DNA from: Balneola sp.
Lineage (GTDB): Bacteria; Bacteroidota; Rhodothermia; Balneolales; Balneolaceae
Reading direction: 5' to 3'
Assembly (NCBI GenBank): GCA_002720745.1
Contig: PBJO01000007.1
Span: forward strand, 59,591 to 123,590
DNA length: 64,000 nt
In this document: one piece after another, positions 47,220-57,045 of the stretch
How positions within the stretch are numbered: position 1 is the stretch's first letter
How the letters are laid out: each line of letters opens with the position of its first letter
Program-made: the position numbers and the translations under genes
The notes under the pieces: generated by a model
Seen by the model: only the letters and a program-made list of their open reading frames with translations
The model's database searches: none
Told to the model about the DNA's origin: nothing

Positions 47220-48131
47220 TTAAGTTGCGATTTTAGTATCATTGACGGTACTAATAAAAATATCCTGAAGGCTAGGCTGAACAACTTCAAATCGCTTTAT
47301 CTCTGCATGTTTCATTGCAATTTCTAATATAGCCTGAGGAGTAGAATTGTCTAACAAATGTATTTCAGCAAAATTTGTGGAGCGGTTATTGATTCGAACC
47401 CCTTCTAATTCATTTAAGAATGCTGAATCACCTATAAAATCTAAGAGTACAGTGTTGTTTCCAAAACTCTGTTTTATGGATTGTAAATTGCCTTCTAATA
47501 CAGCGTTACCTTGATTAAACAGACAAATGTTATCACACATTTGCTCCACCTGTTCCATTCTGTGGGTGGAAAATAAAATAGTTTTCCCACGTTTCTTCTC
47601 CTCTAAAATAACATGTTTAAGCATCTCTGAGTTAATAGGGTCAAGACCGCTGAATGGTTCATCAAATATGTATATTTCCGGGTCATGCGCAACCGTGGCA
47701 ATAAATTGAATTTTTTGAGACATACCTTTGGAGAGTTCTGAAATTTCTTTCTTTTTCCATGTACTGGCCTCAAAACGATTTAGCCAAAAATCAATAGCTC
47801 TTTTTGCATCTGTGTAGCTTAACCCTTTGAGTTGAGCCAAATACATGAGTTGGTCAAACACTTTCATTTTTTTGTATAAACCCCTCTCTTCGGGTAGGTA
47901 CCCAATTTGTTCTTGACTTTGAGGACTAATCGGTTCACCTAAGATTGATATAGACCCAGTATCTGGATTTAGAATATGGTTAATCATTCTAATAGTGGTC
48001 GTTTTACCAGCTCCGTTAGGTCCCAACAAGCCGAATATTTGCCCTTTTTCCACTTCAAAACTAACTTTGTTAATAGCTTCAGCTTTTCCGAAATTTTTAC
48101 TCACATTATTAACATCAATAACTAGGGACAT
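47220..48131 (-). CDS. ABC transporter ATP-binding protein (NatA-like)
   Basis: The nucleotide-binding subunit for the permease downstream. Motifs: Walker A LLGPNGAGKTTTIRMI, Q-loop GYLPEERGLYKKMKV, a signature ELSKGMSQKIQFIATV, Walker B IYIFDEPFSGLDPIN and the H-loop LFSTHRMEQVEQM. The last 80 residues form the small C-terminal domain of the CcmA/NatA branch. It has 303 residues. The EERGLY stretch is typical of NatA-type exporters. The substrate is unknown. Confidence 0.93.
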   Translation of the reverse strand: MSLVIDVNNVSKNFGKAEAINKVSFEVEKGQIFGLLGPNGAGKTTTIRMINHILNPDTGSISILGEPISPQSQEQIGYLPEERGLYKKMKVFDQLMYLAQLKGLSYTDAKRAIDFWLNRFEASTWKKKEISELSKGMSQKIQFIATVAHDPEIYIFDEPFSGLDPINSEMLKHVILEEKKRGKTILFSTHRMEQVEQMCDNICLFNQGNAVLEGNLQSIKQSFGNNTVLLDFIGDSAFLNELEGVRINNRSTNFAEIHLLDNSTPQAILEIAMKHAEIKRFEVVQPSLQDIFISTVNDTKIAT

Positions 48132-48199
48132 TATAAATAGTTATATTGGTTAGTAAATTTTATGTTTTACGCAAAATATAGTAATGAAGTTACAAATTT

Positions 48200-49672
48200 A
48201 TGACCATTGTTCACATAAGTGCAGAATGCTACCCCGCAGCTAAGGCAGGTGGACTTGGTGATGCAGTTGGCGCATTACCTAAGTACCAAAATCGAGGGAA
48301 CAACCGTGCTTTAGTATGCATGCCTCACTATCATACTCCATGGTTATTGAAGGCCAACAAAACTCTAATCGATACCTCTACTTGCCAGATGGGCGCAAAA
48401 GAACTGCCCTATAATGTATACGAAATTAAGGAACCCTTAGGATTTAGTCATTACACCTTTGATATTCCAGGTTACACGGACAGACCCGGTATTTATTTAG
48501 ATCCAAATTCAGGACATGGGTATTGGGATGAGTTCGAGCGATTTTTGGTTGTTCAAATTGCCGTATTGGATACCTTAATTCGTTGGGATCTACAACCAGA
48601 TGTGCTACACTGCCATGATCATCACACTGCTTTAATACCGTTTATGGCCCAGCAATGCGCAGCATTCAAAGGTCTATCTAGTACTCCCTCCATAATTACT
48701 GTTCACAATGCTGAGTATCATGGGAATCAGGATATGGGAAAACGATTTTTACTACCTGACTTTGACGGTTTCAATGCAGGCTTGTTGGAGTGGGCAGGAG
48801 AATTAAATCCACTTGCTTGTGGACTTAAGTGTGCTTGGAAGATTAGCACGGTATCTCCAAGCTATATGGAAGAATTACGTGTTAGCAGTAATGGCTTAGA
48901 ATACTTATTCAAAATGGAAGCTGGAAAATCTATAGGGATGTTAAATGGCATAGATCCAGAGGTTTGGAATCCTGCAAAGGATACTTATTTAGATCAGCAT
49001 TATACTTTAAAAGGCTCTACTAAAGAACATTCTACCTGCTTAGATGTTATGGAGGGTAAGGCATACCATAAGCATGCCTTATGTCAAGAATATAAGTTGG
49101 ACCTTGATAGGCCATTATTTGCATTCATCGGGCGGTTGGTAGATCAAAAAGGTGCCGATTTATTAGCCTCAGTGATCCGAGGGCTTCGTGAGCAAGCCAA
49201 AGAACTTAATTTTATTTTATTAGGAACAGGAGATCCTCGATTAGAAGCTGAATTCCGTCAACTCGATGAGGAGTATGTTGGTTATTTTAATGCTAAACTC
49301 GCCTACAATGAAGCTTTGGCACGTCAAATGTATGCCGGCGCAGATTTTATGGTTATGCCATCACGGGTAGAGCCATGTGGACTTAATCAACTCTACGCTA
49401 TGCGATATGGTACTATCCCAATAGTACGATCGGTCGGGGGTTTAAAAGATTCTGTACCAGATATTTCTGAATCAAACGGACTTGGTATACAATTTGATTC
49501 CTTTACTTATGAAGCACTGGAGAAAGCTATCCTGCGTGCTAGTAAATTGTATACTGATCAAGTGGCAATGCATTACTTACGTGAGCGAATTATGTTAGAA
49601 GATCATTCATGGGAGAAGGTTGCCAATGAGTATTATGACTTGTACAATGAAATGCAATATTATCGAGACTGA
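48200..49672 (+). CDS. glgA: Glycogen (starch) synthase, ADP-glucose type
   Basis: A GT5 glycosyltransferase adding glucose from ADP-glucose to glycogen. The substrate loop K15AGGLGDAVGALPKY and ITVHNAEYHGNQD are in the N-terminal half; FIGRLVDQKGADLL and the catalytic PSRVEPCGLNQLYAMRYGTIPIVRSVGGL are in the C-terminal half. The length of 490 residues is standard. glgC follows on the same strand after 117 bases, so the pair supplies and uses ADP-glucose. No branching enzyme is in the window. Confidence 0.95.
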   Translation: MTIVHISAECYPAAKAGGLGDAVGALPKYQNRGNNRALVCMPHYHTPWLLKANKTLIDTSTCQMGAKELPYNVYEIKEPLGFSHYTFDIPGYTDRPGIYLDPNSGHGYWDEFERFLVVQIAVLDTLIRWDLQPDVLHCHDHHTALIPFMAQQCAAFKGLSSTPSIITVHNAEYHGNQDMGKRFLLPDFDGFNAGLLEWAGELNPLACGLKCAWKISTVSPSYMEELRVSSNGLEYLFKMEAGKSIGMLNGIDPEVWNPAKDTYLDQHYTLKGSTKEHSTCLDVMEGKAYHKHALCQEYKLDLDRPLFAFIGRLVDQKGADLLASVIRGLREQAKELNFILLGTGDPRLEAEFRQLDEEYVGYFNAKLAYNEALARQMYAGADFMVMPSRVEPCGLNQLYAMRYGTIPIVRSVGGLKDSVPDISESNGLGIQFDSFTYEALEKAILRASKLYTDQVAMHYLRERIMLEDHSWEKVANEYYDLYNEMQYYRD

Positions 49673-49789
49673 TTCTATTTGGAGTATGGAATAGGATATT
49701 CTTTATTTTCATTACTATGGGTAAGATTTATTTTATAGTATTTTCATTGCTACATCAAAAGACTATTTATATATATAAAAAAGTAATTC

Positions 49790-51061
49790 ATGAATAATTC
49801 AGTGATGGCCATAATACTTGGTGGTGGTAGAGGGACAAGGCTATTTCCATTAACCGATCATAGATCTAAACCAGCAGTACCAGTGGGGGGAAAATATAGG
49901 TTAGTTGATATTCCTATTTCAAACTGTTTAAACTCCGGAGTTAAACGTATTTATGTTTTGACACAGTTTAATTCGGCATCACTTAATAGACATATCAAAA
50001 ACACGTACAATTTTGATGTATTTAGTAATGGATTTGTGGATATTTTAGCCGCAGAACAGACTGCTCAAAATACAGATTGGTTTCAAGGTACCGCAGATGC
50101 GGTTAGACAATCTATACATCATATGGAGAACCACAGTTATGAATATGTACTAATACTGTCGGGAGATCAGCTTTATCAGATGGATTACAGTGAAATGCTC
50201 GATTTACACATCAAACAGCAAGCAGATTTAACTGTAGCTACCATCCCAGTTATAGGTCGTGATGCCACGGGACTTGGAATCATGAAAACAAATTCAGACG
50301 GCTTCATAGACTCATTTGTAGAAAAACCGGTGGCAGAAATATTGGAGAAGTGGAAGTCTGAAGTGCCCGAGCCCTATAAAAGCCAAGGTAAAAACTACTT
50401 AGCCTCGATGGGTATCTATATTTTTAATAGACGGACATTGATACGCTTATTCAATGAAAATCCTGATGCTACAGACTTTGGAAAAGAAATTATTCCCAAG
50501 ACACTGAATGAAGGGATGAGAGTTTGTAGCTTTGAATTTGGTAAGTATTGGACAGACATTGGAACTATTCGATCTTTTTTTGAAGCTAATTTATCTTTAG
50601 CAGATACCTTTCCTGAATTCAATTTGTACGACAACGATGCGTATATATACACACGTGCTCGATCACTGCCTGCATCGAAGATTATGGGTACTACTATGGA
50701 GAACTCTTTAATAGCTGAGGGTTGTATCATTGAGGCAAGTCGGATTGTTAGATCTGTCATAGGTATTCGCTCGCGTATTGGCAAAGGTACAACTATTGGA
50801 AATTCCATTATCATGGGAAATGATTTCTTCCAGACACAGGAGTTTATCGATGCATCAACACCAACAGAACTACCGATGGGAATAGGTCAACGGTGCTTTA
50901 TTAGCAATTGTATCATTGATATGAATGTGAGTATTGGAAACGATGTCAGAATTGTTGGAGACGAGCACTTAGAAGATGGTGACTATCCATTTCATTATGT
51001 ACGCGAAGGCATCGTAATAGTAAAAAAAGGCACAATTATACCAGACGGGACTCATCTATGA
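49790..51061 (+). CDS. glgC: Glucose-1-phosphate adenylyltransferase
   Basis: Makes ADP-glucose, the committed step of glycogen synthesis. The nucleotide motif AIILGGGRGTRLFPLTDHRSKPAVPVGG is at about residues 8-35, with VDIPISNCLNSG, WFQGTADAVRQ, ILSGDQLYQMDY and YWTDIGTIRSFFEANL. The C-terminal left-handed beta-helix shows hexapeptide-like repeats (GRCIIEAS-like and RIGKGTTIGNSIIMG). The 423-residue form resembles the cyanobacterial/plant type. Allosteric control is expected but not visible. Confidence 0.95.
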   Translation: MNNSVMAIILGGGRGTRLFPLTDHRSKPAVPVGGKYRLVDIPISNCLNSGVKRIYVLTQFNSASLNRHIKNTYNFDVFSNGFVDILAAEQTAQNTDWFQGTADAVRQSIHHMENHSYEYVLILSGDQLYQMDYSEMLDLHIKQQADLTVATIPVIGRDATGLGIMKTNSDGFIDSFVEKPVAEILEKWKSEVPEPYKSQGKNYLASMGIYIFNRRTLIRLFNENPDATDFGKEIIPKTLNEGMRVCSFEFGKYWTDIGTIRSFFEANLSLADTFPEFNLYDNDAYIYTRARSLPASKIMGTTMENSLIAEGCIIEASRIVRSVIGIRSRIGKGTTIGNSIIMGNDFFQTQEFIDASTPTELPMGIGQRCFISNCIIDMNVSIGNDVRIVGDEHLEDGDYPFHYVREGIVIVKKGTIIPDGTHL

Positions 51062-51087
51062 TTAGTGAGCTGTCCAAAGAAGATTGT

Positions 51088-51954
51088 CTAGAGGAGACTT
51101 TTTAATGTGGCTCCGATTTCGGCTGGACTATCTACTACAGTAATGCCAGCTTCGGATAAGACTCTTTTTTTCTCTTGAGCGGTTCCTTTCCCGCCCGAAA
51201 TAATGGCACCAGCGTGCCCCATTCGACGGCCTGGTGGCGCTGTAGAACCTGCTATAAAGGCTACAACGGGTTTATTAACATGAGCTTTAATGTATGCGGC
51301 AGCCTCCTCTTCAGCAGATCCGCCTATCTCACCTATAAGTATGATAGATTCGGTATCAAAGTCATCTTGAAATAATTTGACGGCATCTAAGTGAGTAGTT
51401 CCGATTACAGGATCTCCACCAATGCCAATGGCCGTACTTTGACCTAGTCCAATTTTGGTAAGCTGATCGACTGCCTCATAAGTTAGTGTACCCGACCTGG
51501 AAACTACTCCAACTGATCCTGGAGTGAAAATGTTGCCTGGCATAATGCCAATTTTAGCTTCACCAGGTGTTATAATACCTGGACAATTTGGGCCAATGAG
51601 CGTGGCTCCATGACTTTTTACAATTTGTTTGGCGACAATCATATCATTGATGGGAATACCTTCAGTAATACAAATAATCACTTCGATTCCAGAGAAAGCA
51701 GCTTCAGCAATCGCATCTGCGGCGAATACTGGGGGGACAAATATAACTGTGGTATTTACGCCTTCAGACTCAACTGCTTCTTTTACGGTATTAAAAACCG
51801 GTAAGTCCAAATGCTTTTGGCCACCTTTTCCGGGTGTTACTCCACCTACTAAAGGAGTTCCATAGGCAATCATTTGTTCTGCGTGAAAGGTTCCTTCGCT
51901 TCCAGTAAAACCTTGTACAATTAATCTAGTTTGGTTGCCAACAAGTATGCTCAT
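51088..51954 (-). CDS. sucD: Succinyl-CoA ligase, alpha subunit
   Basis: The CoA-binding and phosphohistidine subunit of the TCA-cycle enzyme that makes ATP or GTP from succinyl-CoA. Motifs: [56 protein letters not shown] and the active His in [21 protein letters not shown]. It has 288 residues and is complete. The beta subunit gene sucC is not adjacent, as is common in this phylum. Confidence 0.96.
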   Translation of the reverse strand: MSILVGNQTRLIVQGFTGSEGTFHAEQMIAYGTPLVGGVTPGKGGQKHLDLPVFNTVKEAVESEGVNTTVIFVPPVFAADAIAEAAFSGIEVIICITEGIPINDMIVAKQIVKSHGATLIGPNCPGIITPGEAKIGIMPGNIFTPGSVGVVSRSGTLTYEAVDQLTKIGLGQSTAIGIGGDPVIGTTHLDAVKLFQDDFDTESIILIGEIGGSAEEEAAAYIKAHVNKPVVAFIAGSTAPPGRRMGHAGAIISGGKGTAQEKKRVLSEAGITVVDSPAEIGATLKSLL

Positions 51955-52144
51955 GGGTATATAAATTTGCAGTTTGAATGGGTCATTTACCGCTTTGTCC
52001 TAGCCTATGGTATACACCCTTATATCAGATAATATAGTATGCTTTATGCTAAAATGTAGTCCTTATTTTTGATGAAAATCAGTCTGAATGTCTCATATAA
52101 TAATTGAAAGTCTACCAGTAATTAATGGTGATCTTAATTATGTG

Positions 52145-53242
52145 TCAGTTGTCATTAAGATTATGGATGTAATTAATACTAAATTCTAGAGCACGGTCGA
52201 TACCTAAGGTGGTATCTAATATACGTTGCATCAAAATAACATCTGGTTCTAATCCAATACCTTCATATAGCTCTTTGGTCAGCGGATCACCTACCTGCCA
52301 ACGGGGTACTTTTATGATCCAACCGTTTGGTAATTCTCTAGTCATTGGATTCCCAGATCCACCGCCAGTAAACTGGCCCACCACGAATACATTCGGTAAC
52401 TGACGTAATGCTAGTACAAAATCTTCTGCGGCAGAAAAGACACTGCGGTCAGTAATTATTACTACTGGATGTTTATAGTTATGTTGCTTAGGTGTTAATT
52501 CATTAGAAATCCATCTGCTATATGAGTAATGGTCTGGACCATTCCTATATCTAATCCAGCGTATTCGGATAAAGTTATTTATAAACTCTTTAGCAATTAA
52601 ATGCGCATTGACATCGCTTCCCCCACCATTGGTGCGCAAATCTAATATGATTCCATTTGTATTATTATTAGATGCTTCAATTATCTGAGCGAGCTGTTTA
52701 TAAGGCTTTTTTTGTCCCTTAAAACTGGCTAAGTGAATATAAAGTATATCCTGAATATAACCATAGCTGTACACGCCAGTCTGGCCCTCTTGAAGCTGAT
52801 AATTTAGATAGTTAGCATTGATCAATTTACTGTTGTAATCAGTTTGGTACCAATCATAATATTGATATCTATTAAAGGGGCTTTCAAGTACAATATGCCC
52901 ATCTCTTAATTGATAAATCATCTGTTCTAGTAAGTCAAATAAATCTTCTTGTGAATTAACCGAGTCTACTGAAGGGCGATAAATCTCGTAAAACTGATTC
53001 CAATTCACGTTTTTGTGTTGGAAATATGGGTAGTAATCAGAAAATTCCTGCCAAAAATAGTCAAAGACTTCTTCATTTGTAACGGTATTTCGGGGGTCAT
53101 CAAACCTGCTCCCCATAAAACTTTCACAAGAAATAAGTCCCCCAAGAAAAATGGTTAGGCACAATAATTCCATGAATCTAATGCCTGAGAATCCAGTGGG
53201 TCTCAGACCCTGATGAATCATAATCCCCTTGAACCAGTTCAT
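52145..53242 (-). CDS. S41 family peptidase, probable lipoprotein
   Basis: A C-terminal processing-type serine peptidase. GIILDLRTNGGGSDVNAHLIA and the nucleophile region ITDRSVFSAAEDFVLALRQ match S41, and the C-terminal GIGLEPDVIL follows the family pattern. There is no clear PDZ domain; instead an N-terminal helical part (FWQEFSDYYPYFQHKNVNW) as in tricorn-like S41 proteins of Bacteroidota. A lipobox GLISC after the hydrophobic MELLCLTIFLGG suggests a lipoprotein; Met24 or Met8 may be the real start. The annotated start overlaps the upstream gene's stop (ATGA, 53242-53239). Confidence 0.87.
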   Translation of the reverse strand: MNWFKGIMIHQGLRPTGFSGIRFMELLCLTIFLGGLISCESFMGSRFDDPRNTVTNEEVFDYFWQEFSDYYPYFQHKNVNWNQFYEIYRPSVDSVNSQEDLFDLLEQMIYQLRDGHIVLESPFNRYQYYDWYQTDYNSKLINANYLNYQLQEGQTGVYSYGYIQDILYIHLASFKGQKKPYKQLAQIIEASNNNTNGIILDLRTNGGGSDVNAHLIAKEFINNFIRIRWIRYRNGPDHYSYSRWISNELTPKQHNYKHPVVIITDRSVFSAAEDFVLALRQLPNVFVVGQFTGGGSGNPMTRELPNGWIIKVPRWQVGDPLTKELYEGIGLEPDVILMQRILDTTLGIDRALEFSINYIHNLNDN

Positions 53243-54060
53243 AAATATACTCCAACACCTAACTGAATGGTGCTACTTTTAAAGACCTGTGGAAAGGGAA
53301 TTCTATGGTATTTATGGGTAACAAATACGACATAGTTGTTTTCTTTTACTTGTGATTTAGGAGACCATTTAAGCTCCCATTGCCATTGTCCAAGACTTGC
53401 TATGGGGCTCCATTGGCCTGTTTTAAGGATATTTCCAAACGTAGGCTGTTTATTAAATAGTTTATCAGGGTCAAAAACACTGTAGCCAGGTCTAAGGGTG
53501 TATTGTAGCACCGGTAGGTTCAAAGTCCATGTTATGGGGAGGGCTTGGTTAAGAAAATAATTACTTGAAATAAGCAGTGGAATACGAATGGCTCCAAATC
53601 CACTTTTCCTTCCATTGTATGCGTTTGATTCCATAAAAAAGAAGGACTCAATTTGAAGCAATTGGGCTTCTAATCCACTGTGGATGTTCAGCTTGGGAAA
53701 AAACGGAGTAGCTGGAAGTTTAGAATGCAAAATAAAACTAAGACTTCGACTGTCCCAATAATTATTATGTCGGTTACTTAGACGCGAACGCCCGGCTTCC
53801 AAAGTGATGGTAGACGAGCGGGTTTCCTTAGTCCAATTATACCCTAGTTGCCATTTGAGACCATTTCCCTCATAGCTTTGATACGAAACAAGAGGATCTG
53901 CGATTTGGGAGTTTATCAACCCGAGATGAACAGACCATTGCGCGTTTGTTACCGTACTCAAAAAAGTGAATATACCTAAGATCAATAAAGATTGAAGCGT
54001 TAGTTTTTGGGATGCTAAATAGGATAACATGAATACTACTGGTTTATGCAAACGAGGCAC
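53239..54060 (-). CDS. Exported protein with beta-barrel character, unknown function
   Basis: 273 residues; a hydrophobic segment at about residues 22-38 ends in TNAQ, giving a likely signal peptide. The mature part has alternating hydrophobic strands (SVHLGLINSQI, LKWQLGYNWT, RSLSFILHSKL, STIQLGVGVYL) ending in an aromatic/hydrophobic residue, which suggests an outer-membrane beta barrel. I recognise no family. It is coupled to the S41 lipoprotein gene by a four-base overlap, so the two are probably made together and may act together. Confidence 0.6.
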   Translation of the reverse strand: MPRLHKPVVFMLSYLASQKLTLQSLLILGIFTFLSTVTNAQWSVHLGLINSQIADPLVSYQSYEGNGLKWQLGYNWTKETRSSTITLEAGRSRLSNRHNNYWDSRSLSFILHSKLPATPFFPKLNIHSGLEAQLLQIESFFFMESNAYNGRKSGFGAIRIPLLISSNYFLNQALPITWTLNLPVLQYTLRPGYSVFDPDKLFNKQPTFGNILKTGQWSPIASLGQWQWELKWSPKSQVKENNYVVFVTHKYHRIPFPQVFKSSTIQLGVGVYL

Positions 54061-54139
54061 TCGTTAGGTATTTGGAGGATTTTCAAAATACTTCGAAAAA
54101 TATATTTTCGCCCTGACTTTAAACTCCTATTTTCAAGGT

Positions 54140-56242
54140 ATGATAAGTGATGCTAAAAAAGAAGAAATTCGGGACGCAGCTGATATTGTAGATGTGGTCT
54201 CCGATTATGTTAAGTTAAAGCGCTCGGGTAGTGGTTTTACCGGATTATGTCCATATCATAATGAAAAATCCCCATCCTTTCATGTGAGCCCTCGTCTTGG
54301 GATATTTAAATGTTTTGGTTGTGGAGAGTCTGGGGATGTGTTCAAATTCATAATGGATCAGGGAGGACTCAATTTCAATGAGGCGCTTCGTACCTTAGCT
54401 GATCGTTTTGGAGTGTACCTACCCCAAGAGCAAAGTAGTTATGAAGAGCAGGTAATTGAGCAAGAAAAAGAAGGTATTTTGCATGCACTGAAGTTTGCGG
54501 GTGTATTTTTTTATCGTTCGCTAATAGAGTTGGATGAAGCGCATAAGGCCAGAAGTTATTTAGAACAACGGGGCTATGGCGGTGACATTATAAAGCAATT
54601 CGGACTTGGTTATGCGCCTACTTCAGGTCAGGCTTTGATCGATGCAGCGCAGCTGGCTGGAATTGACCCGTTGTATTTGTCAGGAGGGGACTTGGTTAAA
54701 CAGCGCACAGATTCTGAGGGAATGTATGATACCTTCAGAGGGCGTTTGATGTTTCCCATTTTTAACCCTACAGGCAAAGTGATCGCCTTTGCGGGACGAG
54801 TATTAGGCAATGAAAAAATTGCTAAATATATTAATTCTTCTCAAACTAAGGTGTACAACAAAAGTGAGGTGGTGTATGGAGTTAATTTTTCAAAGAATCA
54901 AATTCGTAAAAACAAAGAAATGATTCTGGTAGAAGGGTACACGGATGTAATAAGTTTGCACCAACATGGAATAGATAATGTAGTTGCTAGTTCTGGCACA
55001 GCCTTAACTCCTGGACAGTTGGGCACCCTGCATCGTTTTGGAGATACTCTAACCATGATCTACGATTCGGATGCAGCAGGGCAAAATGCGATGAAAAAAG
55101 GAATTTTACTTGCCTTGGAAGAAGGTCTAGAGGTTAAATTACTAGAATTACCAGACGGAGAAGATCCGGATTCTTTTGTCAAACAATTTGGAAAAGATTC
55201 TTTTGATGATTTTAAACATAAGAATAGCCAAGATTTTGTCGACTTTTTAATAGCAAAGGCAGCAACCGAGGGGCGTTTAGAGGCGCCTATATCTTTAGCC
55301 AAAGTGATTAACGAACTAATAGAAGCAGTTGCACATATACCTGATACTATCCAGCGGCAGATATATATTCAACACTTACATCAAAAGACACAAAAATATC
55401 GAAAAGGGACGGATCATGAACTCTTCCAAGAGTTGGACCGTATACTTCGTCACAGGGCTGCTCAAAAAGAGCGCGTCCAGCAACGAGAACGAAATCAAAA
55501 GTCTGTAAATCGATACGGTTTTAATGGAGTTAATAGTCAATTAGTACGCACATCGCCGGAGGTATTGGGATATGAACATTCTATTCATAACTCAGAAAAT
55601 GAAATGCGTTTTTCAGCGTTGGATGACATGCATGTTAAAGGGGATAGGCTTGGGACAATGTCCAACAAGAAAGTATCAAAGCCTCATTATGAAAAGGAGT
55701 TAATTCGAATCATGATTAGTTTTGGACAAGAAATGGTAGGATATGTTGGTACCTTAGCTAATGAAAAACTATTTGAAGACAAGGAGTTGCGATTATTTTA
55801 TCTCGATATCATAGAGCGATATAAAGCCGAACAATCCTTCGGGGTAGAACATTACAGTAAACAACAATCGCCTTATCCAGAACTTGTTGGTGACATTTTT
55901 TTAGAAATCCACACTGCATCTACACGTCATCATGAAAAAACAGGTGTTGAATTTAAAAAAGATAAAGATCCATATCGAAGCGTTAAAGGTTGTTTAAAAG
56001 CATTGGAAATTAATTACTTTAGGCGAAAAAGGGCGGAGCTTGCAGAGCAGTTTAAATCAGCCGATTCATCAATTAAAAAAGAAATAGTAGCACTACAAAG
56101 TGAAATTCAAAAGAAAATCACTGATCGTGAGCAGCGAGATTCTGAAGAGTTGTATCCAGATCCAGTTAGTAAAAAAGTTGAAAACCAAAGTCCAAAAAAA
56201 TTTCATTATGTAATGAAAAAAGATAGGAAAAAGAGCAAATAA
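54140..56242 (+). CDS. dnaG: DNA primase
   Basis: Synthesises RNA primers at the replication fork. The zinc-binding CHC2 domain has Cys37, His40, Cys58 and Cys61 (CPYHNEKSPSFH, IFKCFGCGESGDVF). The catalytic core includes YINSSQTKVYNKSEVVYG and the TOPRIM acidic sites MILVEGYTDVISLHQHGI and MIYDSDAAGQNA. The C-terminal helicase-binding part, from about residue 500, is charged and less conserved. It has 700 residues, slightly longer than average because of a Gln/Arg-rich linker. The C-terminal end is very basic (KKDRKKSK). Confidence 0.95.
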   Translation: MISDAKKEEIRDAADIVDVVSDYVKLKRSGSGFTGLCPYHNEKSPSFHVSPRLGIFKCFGCGESGDVFKFIMDQGGLNFNEALRTLADRFGVYLPQEQSSYEEQVIEQEKEGILHALKFAGVFFYRSLIELDEAHKARSYLEQRGYGGDIIKQFGLGYAPTSGQALIDAAQLAGIDPLYLSGGDLVKQRTDSEGMYDTFRGRLMFPIFNPTGKVIAFAGRVLGNEKIAKYINSSQTKVYNKSEVVYGVNFSKNQIRKNKEMILVEGYTDVISLHQHGIDNVVASSGTALTPGQLGTLHRFGDTLTMIYDSDAAGQNAMKKGILLALEEGLEVKLLELPDGEDPDSFVKQFGKDSFDDFKHKNSQDFVDFLIAKAATEGRLEAPISLAKVINELIEAVAHIPDTIQRQIYIQHLHQKTQKYRKGTDHELFQELDRILRHRAAQKERVQQRERNQKSVNRYGFNGVNSQLVRTSPEVLGYEHSIHNSENEMRFSALDDMHVKGDRLGTMSNKKVSKPHYEKELIRIMISFGQEMVGYVGTLANEKLFEDKELRLFYLDIIERYKAEQSFGVEHYSKQQSPYPELVGDIFLEIHTASTRHHEKTGVEFKKDKDPYRSVKGCLKALEINYFRRKRAELAEQFKSADSSIKKEIVALQSEIQKKITDREQRDSEELYPDPVSKKVENQSPKKFHYVMKKDRKKSK

Positions 56243-56318
56243 GCATTTAACCTGCTAAGTGTGTTTTAAATTACGCCATAAACTTTAAGTTTAGTTGCTC
56301 TAAATAGCTTACTGACTT

Positions 56319-57044
56319 TTACGGTGTTGCGCTTAGGGCATATACCAATATATTAGTGCCCATTTGTAATGCTACTTTGCGCTTGTCTTCCGAAGTGTTA
56401 TGAATAGCTTGGTCTGCCCAACCATCTGCTAAGTTGGATTCATAGGTATATACCAATACTAATCTTCCATCGAGAAATAACCCATAGGTTCTTGGCATTT
56501 GTCTATCATGTTCATGTATTTTTGGGACCCCCGTCGGAAAAGAAAAAACCTGTTTAAATAGTGGATGATTAAAAGGTAGTTCAATTAACTCTTCTTCGGG
56601 AAAGGTTTCGGAGATGAGTTTCCTAAATGAAGCATCCAGTCCATAGTCGTCATCGACATATAGGAAACCACCTTGCTCTAAATATTGTCTTAAATTTCTT
56701 CTCTCGTTTGCGTTAGCTAAGATAGTACCATGCCCGGTGAGGAATGCAAAAGGATATTGGAATAAATCTGTACTTCCTAATTCGACGTCTCTATAACGCA
56801 TGGATAAGCCCAATGGTACCGATTCTGAAGTAAAGCGCAAAAGGTTACTTAGGGAAGAAGGATCATTATACCAATCTCCGCCACCGCGATATTTTATTCG
56901 AGCTATTTGTACATCATCCGTACTTATTTGAGCAAACAAATAGTTTTGAAAAGGATTTATCAAAAAAGCTATAGTAATTAAACATATTGAAAAAATAATT
57001 GGATAGATATGTTTAGAGTTAGATTTAATTGGGTAAATAAACAT
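56319..57044 (-). CDS. DUF4159 domain-containing exported protein
   Basis: A 241-residue protein with an N-terminal hydrophobic segment (about residues 14-37) acting as signal or anchor. The rest is DUF4159: IARIKYRGGGDWYNDPSSL, FPFAFLTGHG-like YPFAFLTGHGTILAN, LEQGGFLYVDDDYGLDASF, NHPLFKQVFSFPTGVPKIHEHD and ADGWADQAIHN. The fold resembles a glutamine-amidotransferase/ThuA-like domain; the function is unknown. It follows the DUF4249 gene with one base between, so the TonB receptor, DUF4249 and this gene probably form one operon. Confidence 0.85.
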   Translation of the reverse strand: MFIYPIKSNSKHIYPIIFSICLITIAFLINPFQNYLFAQISTDDVQIARIKYRGGGDWYNDPSSLSNLLRFTSESVPLGLSMRYRDVELGSTDLFQYPFAFLTGHGTILANANERRNLRQYLEQGGFLYVDDDYGLDASFRKLISETFPEEELIELPFNHPLFKQVFSFPTGVPKIHEHDRQMPRTYGLFLDGRLVLVYTYESNLADGWADQAIHNTSEDKRKVALQMGTNILVYALSATP

Positions 57045-57045
57045 A

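Noticed and set aside
50416-50814. 132-codon frame opposite glgC
   Set aside because: Antisense shadow of a clear, well-conserved gene.
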